A DNA stretch of 64,000 nt from positions 1 through 64,000 of the forward strand of contig NZ_JARXAI010000060.1 of assembly GCF_029865925.1 (NCBI RefSeq), in the 5' to 3' direction. This DNA comes from Sphingorhabdus sp. (GTDB lineage Bacteria; Pseudomonadota; Alphaproteobacteria; Sphingomonadales; Sphingomonadaceae). Positions 42,266 to 50,602 of the stretch are shown here, in pieces (position 1 is the first letter of the stretch; each line of letters begins with the position of its first letter). The translations under genes were made by a program, and so were the position numbers. The notes under the pieces are model-generated. The model had not been told where the DNA came from, ran no database searches, and worked only from the letters and a program-made list of their open reading frames with translations.

Positions 42266-44395
42266 ATGAAAACTGTTCCAGTTCGCGCCTTCTCCGCAAG
42301 CATCACCGCTTTATCTCTGGCTTTGGCCGCACCCGCTTATGCCGAGCAAAGCAGGCCAGATTCATCAACGACAGATACAAAGACCGATGATTTTCACAGC
42401 GCCGACGAAATTGTAGTCACCGCGCCTTATGTCGAACGGTTAGACCTTCTGTCGGGCACTTCGGCAGTGACGGGTGATATCCTCGCCGAAAAAACACGCG
42501 CGCAACTGGGCGATATTTTGGCAAGCTTGCCCGGCGTATCGGCCACCAGCTTCTCACCTGGGGCATCGCGGCCTGTCTTACGTGGTTATCAAGGCAATCG
42601 GGTCGCTGTCCTGACGGATGGTATTGGCAACATTGATGCCTCCAACACATCGGCCGATCATGCCGTTACGATCGATACGTTGACGGTTGAGCGGATTGAA
42701 GTGCTCCGCGGTCCTGCGGTTCTCCTCTTTGGCGGTCAGGCCGTTGGCGGCGCAGTCAACGCGCTCGACAAGCGCATACCGCGCGCGGTTCCCGATGAGC
42801 CTGTGCATGTCGATGCATTGGTCGCTTATGGCAGCGCGGCACGCGATTATTCGGGCGGTGCGTCCGTCGATGTGCCTGTGTCCGACCGGATCGTTGTTCA
42901 TGTCGACGGCAGCTATCGCAATACCGACGATACCCGCACGGGCGGATTTGTGCTCGCACCAAGCTTGCGTAGCGAGCTGTTCGATTTCGCAACACGGCAG
43001 GCCGGGGCGGGCAACGCCGCTGGTGCCGCGGAAACGCGCGGCATTGCCAATGAACGCGGTCGCATTCCCAACAGCGCGGTAAAGACATGGACCGCAGCGG
43101 GCGGCGCGGCCTTTATCGATGATGGCGGCAATCTGGGCGTTTCCTATAGTATCTATGATACCCATTATGGCGTCCCTGATCGCCCAGCGACGGCCTTTAC
43201 CGCACCCAGCGGCAGCATCGTTGCCACGCCCGTTACCATTAGCATGCGCCAGTATCGGGCGGACTTTCGTGGCGAAGTGAATTTGGGCGACGGACTGTTT
43301 GATAAATTACGCCTGCGCGCTGGCTACGCCGATTACACGCACACGGAATTTGAAGGTGCCGAAATCGGCACTGTGTTTATCAGCCAAGGGATAGAGGGCC
43401 GGGCTGAGCTAATTCAAAATGACCGGGGCGGCTGGCGCGGCGCGAGCGGCGTACAATATCAAACGCGCGATTTCGAAGCGATTGGCGCTGAAGCTTTTGT
43501 GCCGCCAAACAAAACACGGCAATATGGCCTTTTCAGTTTGCAGGAATATACCACCGGCAATTTGGACGCCGAAGTCGCCGTGCGTTTTGACAATGCCGAA
43601 CTGCGCTCCGACACGCTGGGCCTCGCGCGGTCATTCCAGAATGTCTCTGCCGCATTGGGCGTTGGTTACCATATTGGCGATTTGAAAATCGGGGCCAATG
43701 TTTCGCGCACCGGTCGTGCGCCAGCCATTGAGGAACTGTTTTCCAACGGGCCGCATATTGCCACCCAAGCGTATGAGATGGGCGACCCGAATTTAAAAAG
43801 CGAGCGCGCGTGGAATGGCGAACTCTATGCGCGTTACGACGCGCCCGGTGCGGCGTTGAGTGCGACCCTATACACCAACCGCTTCGACAGCTTCATTTAT
43901 GAGGCCGAAACCGGCGCAGTAGAGGACAATCTGCCCGTGTTCGCATATTTCCAAAAGGATGCCGTGGTCTGGGGTGTCGAATTTCAGGGGTCAAAACGCC
44001 TAGCGAGCTTTGGCGATATGAACCTATCGGTCGATGGCGTTGCCGATTACACCCGCTCCAAAATCTCTTCAGGTGGCGGCAATTTGCCCCGTATTCCGCC
44101 CTTGCGCCTTTTGGGCGGAGCCGAGCTTAGCGGCGGCCAAATTGACCTGCGCGGCGAAGTGGAATGGAGCGATGCGCAGACCAAGACGGCTGCATTTGAA
44201 ACGCCAGCGGCGGGTTTCACATTGGTCAATGCCTCGGCAACATGGCGGCCGTTCGGGCGGGATCAGAATGTCGCAATCATTGCCTCTGCGAATAATATTT
44301 TCGACGTTACTGGGCGGCGTTCTGCATCTTTCACCAAGGATTTCGTCCCCTTAAGCGGGTGCGATTTACGGGTGACTGCACGGGTCAGCTTTTGA
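42266..44395 (+). CDS. TonB-dependent receptor, ZnuD-like (candidate zinc receptor)
   Basis: Outer-membrane beta-barrel importer of 709 residues with a Sec signal (ALSLALAAPAYAE). The TonB box region is DEIVVTAPYV. The plug contains LGDILASLPGVSATSFSPGASRPVLRGYQG, quoted here only in part: PVLRGYQGNRVAVLTDGIG, NTSADHAVTIDTLTVERIEV and LRGPAVLLFGGQAVGGAVN. This pattern is close to ZnuD zinc receptors, where Asn-Thr-Ser before a His-bearing segment is typical. The barrel ends in aromatic RVSF. The Zur-like palindrome upstream fits a zinc role. No siderophore genes are nearby. The receptor class is certain; the ligand is inferred. Confidence 0.9.
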   Translation: MKTVPVRAFSASITALSLALAAPAYAEQSRPDSSTTDTKTDDFHSADEIVVTAPYVERLDLLSGTSAVTGDILAEKTRAQLGDILASLPGVSATSFSPGASRPVLRGYQGNRVAVLTDGIGNIDASNTSADHAVTIDTLTVERIEVLRGPAVLLFGGQAVGGAVNALDKRIPRAVPDEPVHVDALVAYGSAARDYSGGASVDVPVSDRIVVHVDGSYRNTDDTRTGGFVLAPSLRSELFDFATRQAGAGNAAGAAETRGIANERGRIPNSAVKTWTAAGGAAFIDDGGNLGVSYSIYDTHYGVPDRPATAFTAPSGSIVATPVTISMRQYRADFRGEVNLGDGLFDKLRLRAGYADYTHTEFEGAEIGTVFISQGIEGRAELIQNDRGGWRGASGVQYQTRDFEAIGAEAFVPPNKTRQYGLFSLQEYTTGNLDAEVAVRFDNAELRSDTLGLARSFQNVSAALGVGYHIGDLKIGANVSRTGRAPAIEELFSNGPHIATQAYEMGDPNLKSERAWNGELYARYDAPGAALSATLYTNRFDSFIYEAETGAVEDNLPVFAYFQKDAVVWGVEFQGSKRLASFGDMNLSVDGVADYTRSKISSGGGNLPRIPPLRLLGGAELSGGQIDLRGEVEWSDAQTKTAAFETPAAGFTLVNASATWRPFGRDQNVAIIASANNIFDVTGRRSASFTKDFVPLSGCDLRVTARVSF

Positions 44396-44539
44396 TTGCT
44401 GGCGCGTGTTCATGAAAGCAGTTGCACCCCATAGTCACCGAGCGACTGCAGGACTTCAAGAATAGGGTAAGCGGAACATTTCCCACCGCCTCACGTTCTT
44501 CATAAGGGCCAATTAAGGTCAAAATTTTTGGAGAATATG

Positions 44540-44662
44540 ATGCGAAAAATTGCAACGATCATTCTGCTTTCGGCATCTTTGCTGGCCGCAGCCTGCAACA
44601 CCGTTAAGGGCGTGGGCGAAGATATTGAATCGGTCGGCAAAGCTGGCGACCGCGCGATGTAA
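44540..44662 (+). CDS. Entericidin A/B family small lipoprotein
   Basis: Only 40 residues, so absent from the ORF track. It begins MRKIATIILLSASLLAAACN with the lipidated Cys after LAAA. The mature peptide TVKGVGEDIESVGKAGDRAM matches the entericidin pattern of a short amphipathic mature lipopeptide. GGAG precedes this ATG by 6 bases; another ATG one codon earlier is too close to it. A strong terminator follows. Entericidins are stress-associated envelope lipopeptides; the function in sphingomonads is unproven. Confidence 0.88.
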   Translation: MRKIATIILLSASLLAAACNTVKGVGEDIESVGKAGDRAM

Positions 44663-44687
44663 CACTGGTAAATTGAAGTAACATAAC

Positions 44688-44716
44688 GGGCTGGAGGGAA
44701 ATCTCCGGCCCTTTTT
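44688..44716 (+). terminator. Intrinsic terminator after the entericidin gene
   Basis: GGGCTGGAG and CTCCGGCCC form a nine-pair stem with one G-T wobble and a six-base loop, followed at once by TTTTTGTTT. It is 25 bases after the stop codon. Confidence 0.88.
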
Positions 44717-44790
44717 GTTTGGGTTCGGTGGGTGCGTTAAGGGTGTCTTGACTTCGCTCGACACGAACGGCTTTTGTCCGTGTGGATAGC

Positions 44791-44853
44791 CTCTGCGTCC
44801 TTTGCGCCTCTGCGTGCAAAATGGACTCACGCAGAGGCGCAAAGGACACAGAG
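44791..44853. repeat. Foldback inverted repeat, 26-base arms
   Basis: Arms at 44791-44816 and 44828-44853 are reverse complements at 25 of 26 positions (core TTTGCGCCTCTGCGTG / CACGCAGAGGCGCAAA), with an 11-base loop. Similar 'CTTTGCGCCTCTGCGT' tracts occur dispersed in many unrelated bacterial genomes, as I recall. Neither arm codes for anything. Confidence 0.85.
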
Positions 44854-45099
44854 AGGCGAGGCAAATCCCCTCGTCATCCTGGAGACGAAGGGGGAGCTGC
44901 ACACACCTCCATCAATCCACCAATAATATCCAACACGCGCATCATTATTTCCTACAAACGTGGCGCGCAGTTTCGCATGCGGGGAAAAAAGGGGACGGCC
45001 GACGCGGAAGCGCTGGTGCTGCTTCCGGCTGATGGTGTTGGTTGATTAAGGCTCGTTTGTTCCATCAGTCTAAGACTCGGAGCCGCCTTTATCTTGGCA

Positions 45100-45184
45100 G
45101 GGCTGCTTTCCTTGGGGGTGAAGGTTCCTAAAGACCCCAAGGCCGTCCATCACAGACGGGGCGGTCTCCCGCCACACCCAGCCT
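45100..45184. ncRNA. Candidate structured RNA or DNA element (multi-hairpin)
   Basis: An outer helix (GGCTG at 45101 with CAGCC at 45179) encloses three hairpins laid end to end. They are CCTTGGGG/CCCCAAGG (45110-45142), CCGTC/GACGG (45143-45159) and GGCGG/CCGCC (45160-45173). The contiguous packing resembles a cloverleaf, but no tRNA features are present. Strand and function are unknown, and this is a hand-drawn fold. Confidence 0.35.
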
Positions 45185-45380
45185 CTTGTGCGCTGTTCAG
45201 AGCTTGATGCAACAGGCCCTTTTTGAAGGCTGAAGCAAGCACCCTATCGCGCCGGCCGTGCCAGCGAGTTGCCCCGCCAGCGTTCCCATCATCCCGACCC
45301 ACGTTCTAGACCGCAGCCTGAATGACGCGAATCAAATAACCGATATGGTTATCTGTAGGAAAGTGTTTTTTGTGTAAATT

Positions 45381-46148
45381 CTACGTCGCGGCTTCTTCGA
45401 CGCTTGCTGCTTTTTTACGGCGGCGGCGGGTGAACCAAATGGCGATGAGCGCCAGTTCGAACAGCAAGCATAAAGGGATGGCGAGCAGCAGCTGCGACAC
45501 AATGTCGGGCGGGGTCAGGACCGCGGCGATTGCGAACATGCCGACAATCGCATAACGGCGCGCGCCGCGCAGTTGTTCGAGCGTAACCAAGCCAGCGCGC
45601 TCCAACAACATAAGCAACACCGGCAACAAGAAGGAAATGCCAAAGCCGAAAATGAACTTCATGACGAAGCTCAAATAATTGTCGACGCCGGGCAGCGCCT
45701 CTTGCTGGACACCGCCAACTGTGCCGCCAAAACCAAGCAGATATTTCAGCGCGACGGGTATCGCCATATAATACGCCATGGCCGCGCCCAGGAGAAAGAG
45801 CACTGGCGTGGCGAGCAAGAACGGCAAAAACGCGTTTTTTTCCTTATTGTAGAGGCCAGGCGCCACAAAGCGCCACAATTGCGTCGCGAACACCGGAAAG
45901 GAAAAGAAGGTCGCGGCAAAAAATGCGACTTTGATCTCGACAAAAAACGCCTCGAATATCGCAGTATAAATGAGCTTGGTTTGCCCCGATGCGAGCAAAG
46001 GCTGCACCAGAAATCCGAAAATCGGCCGCGCGAAATACAAGCTTGCGGCAAACGCAGCGGCAAGCGCGAGAAAGCTCCAAAGCAAACGCGTGCGCAGCTC
46101 AATCAAATGATCGAGCAAGGGCATTTTGCTGTCGTCGATCTCGCTCAT
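45381..46148 (-). CDS. tatC: Sec-independent translocase subunit TatC
   Basis: Polytopic receptor of the twin-arginine export system (255 residues, six TM). It begins MSEIDDSKMPLLDHLIELRTRLLWS, carrying the conserved first-loop motif HLIELR. The first periplasmic loop and PFLLATPVLFLLGAAMAYY follow; later helices are FGFGISFLLPVLLMLL and RRYAIVGMFAIAAVLTPPDIVSQ. The C-terminus is basic and Ala-rich. ATG overlaps the tatB stop (ATGA). Confidence 0.97.
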   Translation of the reverse strand: MSEIDDSKMPLLDHLIELRTRLLWSFLALAAAFAASLYFARPIFGFLVQPLLASGQTKLIYTAIFEAFFVEIKVAFFAATFFSFPVFATQLWRFVAPGLYNKEKNAFLPFLLATPVLFLLGAAMAYYMAIPVALKYLLGFGGTVGGVQQEALPGVDNYLSFVMKFIFGFGISFLLPVLLMLLERAGLVTLEQLRGARRYAIVGMFAIAAVLTPPDIVSQLLLAIPLCLLFELALIAIWFTRRRRKKAASVEEAAT

Positions 46149-46492
46149 ATCTTGGGGGCCATTTCGGCAGGTGGAGAGTCCGGCGCAGTTTGTTCTACCG
46201 GCGGTCCGGCTTCACCCGAAATACTATCATCGCCCAAAACGTCAGCACGTGGATCAGCCGGATGTTCACGCATGATGCGTTCGTTTTCAGACTTCCACTT
46301 TTTTTCTAGCTCTTCGAGTTCCGATTGACGGATCATCTCGTCAAACCCTGAACGAAAATGCGCCGCAACGCCGCGTGCCTTACCAACCCATTTACCGACG
46401 ACGCGCAACACACGGGGCAAATCCTTTGGCCCGATAACCAGCAACGCCACAAGGACGACAAGCATCAACTCCGACGAAGCAACGTCAAACAC
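46145..46492 (-). CDS. tatB: Sec-independent translocase subunit TatB
   Basis: 115 residues: one TM helix (LMLVVLVALLVIGPKDLPRVL), with the Glu of the usual FGF/GE start in SSELMLV and the hinge GPKDLP, then an amphipathic helix and an acidic, Pro-rich tail. The start codon is GTG at 46492. It forms the substrate-recognition complex with TatC, encoded next with a 4-base overlap. Confidence 0.93.
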   Translation of the reverse strand: MFDVASSELMLVVLVALLVIGPKDLPRVLRVVGKWVGKARGVAAHFRSGFDEMIRQSELEELEKKWKSENERIMREHPADPRADVLGDDSISGEAGPPVEQTAPDSPPAEMAPKI

Positions 46493-46539
46493 GTCAGGCC
46501 CCCGATATCGAGGGCAGGTTTGGCCGCGCTATCAATGGA

Positions 46540-46761
46540 TTAGCCTTGGGTCTTGTCTGTCTGCTTTTCGGCGTCGATGACGGTTGTCGCACCAATTTGC
46601 GGCGGCGCCTTGGGCGCTTCTTCGTCTTCGCTCATGCCTTTTTTAAAGCTTTTAATGCCCTTGGCGACGTCACCCATCATGTCGGAAAAACGGCCTTTGC
46701 CGAACAACAGCAACACCAGAATGCCAACAATCAGCCAATGCCAGATGCTAAAACCACCCAT
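46540..46761 (-). CDS. tatA: Sec-independent translocase subunit TatA
   Basis: 73-residue pore component: a TM helix ([21 protein letters not shown]), the FGKGRF hinge, an amphipathic helix ([17 protein letters not shown]) and a short acidic tail. ATG at 46761 has AGGAG 6 bases before it; the track used a TTG two codons upstream. It precedes tatB by 47 bases and follows scpB by 65. Confidence 0.95.
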   Translation of the reverse strand: MGGFSIWHWLIVGILVLLLFGKGRFSDMMGDVAKGIKSFKKGMSEDEEAPKAPPQIGATTVIDAEKQTDKTQG

Positions 46762-46826
46762 TTTCAACTCCTAACGAGGTATCCCCCCGATGATGCGAAC
46801 AAAATTCCCGCCTGTCTTTATCTTAT

Positions 46827-47432
46827 CTAGGCGTTGTTTTCGTTAATTTCCAGTTCGCTGTCACTTTCTTCGCCCGTAAACAGCATATCACCCATGGCGC
46901 TGTCGATAGGATCCAGCAAGCCTGCGGCTTTGAGGTCAGCGATCCCCGGCAAATCTTTGCGGCTATTCAGCCCGAAATGCCTCAGGAAACCGGGTGTGGT
47001 CGCGTAGATTAGGGGCCGCCCCGGCACTTCGCGGCGGCCAGCCGGACGCACCCATCCTGCCTCCATCAAGACATCCAGCGTACCCTTTGAAATCTGAACA
47101 CCGCGAATGGTTTCAATCTCGGCGCGGCTCACGGGTTCATGATAGGCGATAATAGCCAATGTTTCCACTGCAGCGCGGCTTAGCTTGCGGCTTTCCTCGC
47201 GCTCACGCCGCAACAAATGGGCAAGGTCAGGCGCGGTTTGAAAATGCCATGCCTTGCCGCGCTGGACAATTTCTATGCCGCGGCCTTGATAATGTGCCGC
47301 AAGTTGCGTGAGCGCTGCAGATACATCCACGCTATCCCCGACATAGCCGCGGATCTGCTCGACAGTCATGGGCTGGTCACTGGCAAACAAGGTCGCTTCA
47401 ACCGCGCGCATATCGGGATCGGTTTCAATCAT
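46827..47432 (-). CDS. scpB: Segregation and condensation protein ScpB
   Basis: Winged-helix kleisin partner of SMC (201 residues). It begins VEATLFASDQPMTVEQI after a short lead. The central block LSRAAVETLAIIAYHEPVSRAEIETIRGV is highly diagnostic, as is GRPLIYATTPGFLRHFGL. The acidic C-terminus is usual. It overlaps scpA by 4 bases (ATGA). SMC itself is not in the window. Confidence 0.96.
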   Translation of the reverse strand: MIETDPDMRAVEATLFASDQPMTVEQIRGYVGDSVDVSAALTQLAAHYQGRGIEIVQRGKAWHFQTAPDLAHLLRREREESRKLSRAAVETLAIIAYHEPVSRAEIETIRGVQISKGTLDVLMEAGWVRPAGRREVPGRPLIYATTPGFLRHFGLNSRKDLPGIADLKAAGLLDPIDSAMGDMLFTGEESDSELEINENNA

Positions 47433-48223
47433 GTTGCCTTTTTCCTCAACATCAATGGCGCAAAGGTCGACTCCTGCTGCAAATCAACCAGACCGCGTTT
47501 GGCAAGTTCAAGCGCGGCAACAAAGCTGGAGGCCAATGCCGATTTGCGCAAGGCCGGATCCGCCATCGGGGGCAAAAATGCAGATATGGCGGTCCAGTCG
47601 ATCGCACGGCCAATCATGGCCGACACGCGCTCCAACGCTTGCTCCAAAGTCATGACTTGGCGTTTCTTGACGATATGCATCGCTGGCTGCGTCCGTGCAT
47701 TGATTTGGCCGTAAGCGGTGATCAGTTCAAAATAATCACATTCCCACGCCCGCGCTTTGACCACGCGCAGTTTTTCAGGCGCGCCGCGCAGGAAGACATC
47801 GCGTCCGATCCGGTCGCGCGCCATCAACCGCGCGCCGCTTTCACGCATCGCGTTTAACCGCTCAAGCCGCAATTGCAGCCGCAGCGCCAGTTCCTCAGGC
47901 GATGGGTCAATTGTCGGGTCCTTAGGTAGCAGCAACGCCGATTTGAGATAGGCCAACCACGCCGCCATCACCAGATAATCGGCGGCAAGCTCAAGCTTCA
48001 GCGCGCGCACCTCATCAATGAACACCAGATATTGTTCGACCAAAGCGAGAATGGACAATTGCCGCAAATCGACCTTTTGGGTGCGGGCAAGCGCCAGCAA
48101 CAGGTCCAACGGTCCTTCCCAGCCGTCAATGTCGATGGTCAGGACATTCGGGCCAGGTCCGGCGTCACGCCTGCTCTCATCGCGGAGGGCCTCCTCCTCG
48201 TCAAAGAGCATTGGCCCGTTCAT
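47429..48223 (-). CDS. scpA: Segregation and condensation protein ScpA
   Basis: Kleisin subunit bridging SMC heads (264 residues). It has the family start GWEGPLDLLLALARTQKVDLRQLSI, then LAADYLVMAAWLAYLKSALLLP and a C-terminal winged helix (FVAALELAKRGLVDLQQ). It overlaps nagZ upstream and scpB downstream, both as ATGA. Complexed with ScpB and SMC it condenses the chromosome. Confidence 0.96.
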   Translation of the reverse strand: MNGPMLFDEEEALRDESRRDAGPGPNVLTIDIDGWEGPLDLLLALARTQKVDLRQLSILALVEQYLVFIDEVRALKLELAADYLVMAAWLAYLKSALLLPKDPTIDPSPEELALRLQLRLERLNAMRESGARLMARDRIGRDVFLRGAPEKLRVVKARAWECDYFELITAYGQINARTQPAMHIVKKRQVMTLEQALERVSAMIGRAIDWTAISAFLPPMADPALRKSALASSFVAALELAKRGLVDLQQESTFAPLMLRKKAT

Positions 48224-49269
48224 GCCGCGCCAGTTGCTCCATCCGTTAGCTTGGCGCTTGCATCGGCCAGCGCCAGCAATTGGTCGCGCTTATCGAGCAG
48301 ATGAGCCAACCGGTCGGGGTTAAATGCCACCGGCGGCAGGGCCATCGCACGGTCAAGCCGGGTGCGCGCAGCGGCGGTAATTTCTGGAAGATTATTGGCA
48401 ATCGCAACCATCTCGTCAAACCGGCCCCAGCAATTGAGTGCAAGGTCGCAACCGGCCACGACACATTGCAGGGCGCGCGTCGCAACATCGCCCTGCAACG
48501 CGTTCATATCGAGATCATCGCTCATCAACAGGCCGTCGAACCCAAGCTGCGCGCGGATGATCGTGTCGATAACAATGGGTGACATGGTGGCTGTGTGCTG
48601 ATCGTCCCAGACGTCATAAACAACATGCCCTGTCATACCCATTGCGGCGTGATTCAACGCGCGGAAGGGGGCAAGGTCCTGTGCAAGTTCAGCCGCAGTC
48701 GCGGTGACATGCGGCAAATCATGATGGGTGTCGACATTGGCGCGGCCCTGCCCCGGCATATGCTTCACCACGCCAATGACGCCGCCCAAAGCAAGGCCGT
48801 CTAGGATTGCGCGGCCAAGCGCCGCCACGCGCAGTGGTTCACTGCCCAAGGCGCGGTCGCCAATGGCGGAATGTGTTTCGGGCACGCGGACGTCAAGCAC
48901 GGGTAAGCAATCGACGTTGATGCCGACTTCGTTGAGCGACAGCGCAATAGCCTCTGCATTGCACCGCGCGGCCTCAATCGCGGTGATGGGCGCGATGTCG
49001 TACAGCGCGTCGAATGCGCCGCCAGCGGGAAAGTCAGGCCAGACCGGCGGGCGCATACGTGCAACCCGTCCGCCCTCTTGATCAATCAGAATCGGCACCG
49101 TGTCGCGGCCATGCAAGGTCCGCAAGCTGTCGGTCAACGCGCGGACCTGCGCTTTGTCTTCGATATTGCGTTTGAACAGGATGTAGCCTGCTGGCTCGAC
49201 ATCGCGAAACAGGCGTTTTTCGTCATCCGTCAGGGTCAGGCCCGATAGGCCAAAAATTACCGGCTTCAT
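48220..49269 (-). CDS. nagZ: Beta-N-acetylhexosaminidase NagZ
   Basis: GH3 cytoplasmic enzyme that removes GlcNAc from anhydro-muropeptides in peptidoglycan recycling (349 residues). It begins MKPVIFGLSGLTLTDDEKRLF. The substrate motif is PILIDQEGGRVARMRPP, the His/Asp loop is GVVKHMPGQGRANVDTHHDLP, and the catalytic Asp is in MSDDLDMNAL. The track start is a TTG 12 codons earlier; ATG at 49269 is standard although no clear ribosome-binding site is seen. The neighbours' link to cell-wall and chromosome maintenance is conserved in sphingomonads. Confidence 0.95.
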   Translation of the reverse strand: MKPVIFGLSGLTLTDDEKRLFRDVEPAGYILFKRNIEDKAQVRALTDSLRTLHGRDTVPILIDQEGGRVARMRPPVWPDFPAGGAFDALYDIAPITAIEAARCNAEAIALSLNEVGINVDCLPVLDVRVPETHSAIGDRALGSEPLRVAALGRAILDGLALGGVIGVVKHMPGQGRANVDTHHDLPHVTATAAELAQDLAPFRALNHAAMGMTGHVVYDVWDDQHTATMSPIVIDTIIRAQLGFDGLLMSDDLDMNALQGDVATRALQCVVAGCDLALNCWGRFDEMVAIANNLPEITAAARTRLDRAMALPPVAFNPDRLAHLLDKRDQLLALADASAKLTDGATGAA

Positions 49270-49344
49270 GAACAGATTGCTAAGGCCGCTGCTGCCCCAA
49301 GGCAAGCATGGAGCAGAGCACAGCGGCCTTTAACCTGTGTATAA

Positions 49345-49851
49345 TTACCGGATAGCGCCCAAGAAATCGAGCTTGCCCAAGGGCACGCCCTTCATACGCA
49401 GCAATGCGTAGGCCATGCTCAGATGGAAAAAGAAATTGGGGATGGCAAAGCCATGGACATAATTGCTGCCGGTAAAAGGAATGTCGCCGCTTGGGGTCGT
49501 CAGCACGACCGTTGCGTCTTCGCGGCCTTCGAAGCCATCGGGCGATGCGGCTTGCAGAAACGCAATCGCTTTTGCCACACGGGCCTGCACATCGGCAAAG
49601 CTGGCTTCATCATCGGCCCATGGGTCGTTTTCAATCTGGCCAACGCGCACCGCGACGAACTTTGCGGTATCGGTTGTCATCTGCACCTGCTTCGTAAGCG
49701 AGGCCATGTCGTCAATCAGGCGCGCATCCCGCAATTCGGAAAGCTCCATGCCCTGCGCAGCGGCAAAGGTCTTGCCCTTTTCGAGCATGCTGGACAGGTT
49801 TTTCAGACCGCGGATAAAGGTTGGCATGGCGGCGTCATATAAAGCAGGCAT
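49345..49851 (-). CDS. DUF1993 family protein
   Basis: 168 residues of the DUF1993 family: MPALYDAAMPTFIRGLKNLSSML at the start, ARLIDDMASLTKQVQM in the middle, and the FHLSMAYALLRMKGVPLGK ending. The fold is a DinB-like four-helix bundle. The function is not known. AGGAG lies 7 bases before the ATG. It stands between the SPOR gene and nagZ, with gaps of about 75 bases on both sides, so it is looser than its neighbours and may be an insertion into an otherwise conserved series. Confidence 0.88.
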   Translation of the reverse strand: MPALYDAAMPTFIRGLKNLSSMLEKGKTFAAAQGMELSELRDARLIDDMASLTKQVQMTTDTAKFVAVRVGQIENDPWADDEASFADVQARVAKAIAFLQAASPDGFEGREDATVVLTTPSGDIPFTGSNYVHGFAIPNFFFHLSMAYALLRMKGVPLGKLDFLGAIR

Positions 49852-49923
49852 TTTATTCTCCTCTGGAAGCAGTGCGCCGCATAAGTTGCAATTTAAAACT
49901 ATTCAATCTTTATGCCACCGCGG

Positions 49924-50586
49924 TTAGCGCTCGATTAGGCAGTTTTCGCCTGCAACCCTAAGCTTTGCGCAGAGCTGCTGCGCTTCGGATGAATTGGACG
50001 TAATCGCCTGCAACCGAAACACAGCGCGGCCCCCTTCGACTTTGGCTTCCGCGATTTTGCGGTTCACGCCAGAAAGAAAGCCAAAGCGTTTGTTGAGCGC
50101 AGCCCACGCGCTTTCGGCCTTGGCGGAATCACCAAATGCGCCAAGCTGAACCATCACGACATCGGAAGGCGCGACGTCGGTTTTAACTGGAGCTACCGGC
50201 GCAGCAATGGCAAGTTGAGGTGCAGCATCTGGTACAGTTGGTCGCGGCGCGAGCACGGCGCCCGTTTTTTGGCCTTCGCTTGCGGCAAAGGCGGAATCAC
50301 CTTCGCCTTCGAAGCTTTTACCGCCGGCATCCGCAGGCTTCTCCTTATAGTCGCCCTTTGGCGCAGCGATCAGCGCGCCGTTGCCGTTTGCACCGCGGGA
50401 TTGGCTGTTCTGAAACCAATACGCGCCGCCGGCAATCGCCGCGAGCAGGGCAAGACCAAACACGACCATGAAAACAATCTTCAGCAGCGATCCACCGTCA
50501 GTGCCCTCCTGACCATCAGCAGTTTCAAGCCAAGGCAGACGATTATTGTCGTCGAAATTCAGTCCATCGTCCCTGCTATCCATCAT
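49924..50586 (-). CDS. SPOR-domain membrane protein
   Basis: 220 residues: an acidic cytoplasmic N-terminus (MMDSRDDGLNFDDNNRLPW), a TM helix (IVFMVVFGLALLAAIAGGAYWF), a Pro/Ala/Val-rich linker and a C-terminal SPOR domain (VMVQLGAFGDSAKAESAWAAL to CAKLRVAGENCLIER). SPOR binds glycan strands lacking stem peptides at septa. I choose ATG at 50586 because AAGGA is 6 bases before it. It follows argS after 16 bases. Confidence 0.9.
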   Translation of the reverse strand: MMDSRDDGLNFDDNNRLPWLETADGQEGTDGGSLLKIVFMVVFGLALLAAIAGGAYWFQNSQSRGANGNGALIAAPKGDYKEKPADAGGKSFEGEGDSAFAASEGQKTGAVLAPRPTVPDAAPQLAIAAPVAPVKTDVAPSDVVMVQLGAFGDSAKAESAWAALNKRFGFLSGVNRKIAEAKVEGGRAVFRLQAITSNSSEAQQLCAKLRVAGENCLIER

Positions 50587-50602
50587 GCCCATTCCTTCTT
50601 CA

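Larger units (their letters stand above)
44663..45380. other. 718-base non-coding stretch between entericidin and tatC
   Basis: Convergent intergenic DNA. It holds the entericidin terminator, a REP-like patch at about 44749-44785 (TTGACTTCGCTCGACAC), a foldback repeat (44791-44853) and a patch resembling common dispersed sequence (CCCTCGTCATCC). The compact structured segment is at 45100-45184, and a weak hairpin ATAACC/GGTTAT (45336-45352) may end tatC transcription. ORFs the track calls here are short, lack ribosome-binding sites and cross the repeats, so I treat them as noise. Confidence 0.7.

Noticed and set aside
44952-45140. 62-codon minus ORF
   Set aside because: Low-complexity Ser/Ala translation crossing the structured segment, with no start signal.
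45100-45184. tRNA gene
   Set aside because: Cloverleaf-like outline but no T-loop GTTC, no anticodon arm of proper size and no CCA-type acceptor pairing.
45195-45225. IS6-like inverted-repeat end (GGGCCTGTTGCATCAAG on minus strand)
   Set aside because: Only loosely like known GGnnCTGTTGCAAA ends, with no partner repeat or transposase.
45000-45370. 6S RNA, RNase P RNA or SRP RNA
   Set aside because: I looked for their conserved blocks on both strands and found none; the gene context is also wrong.
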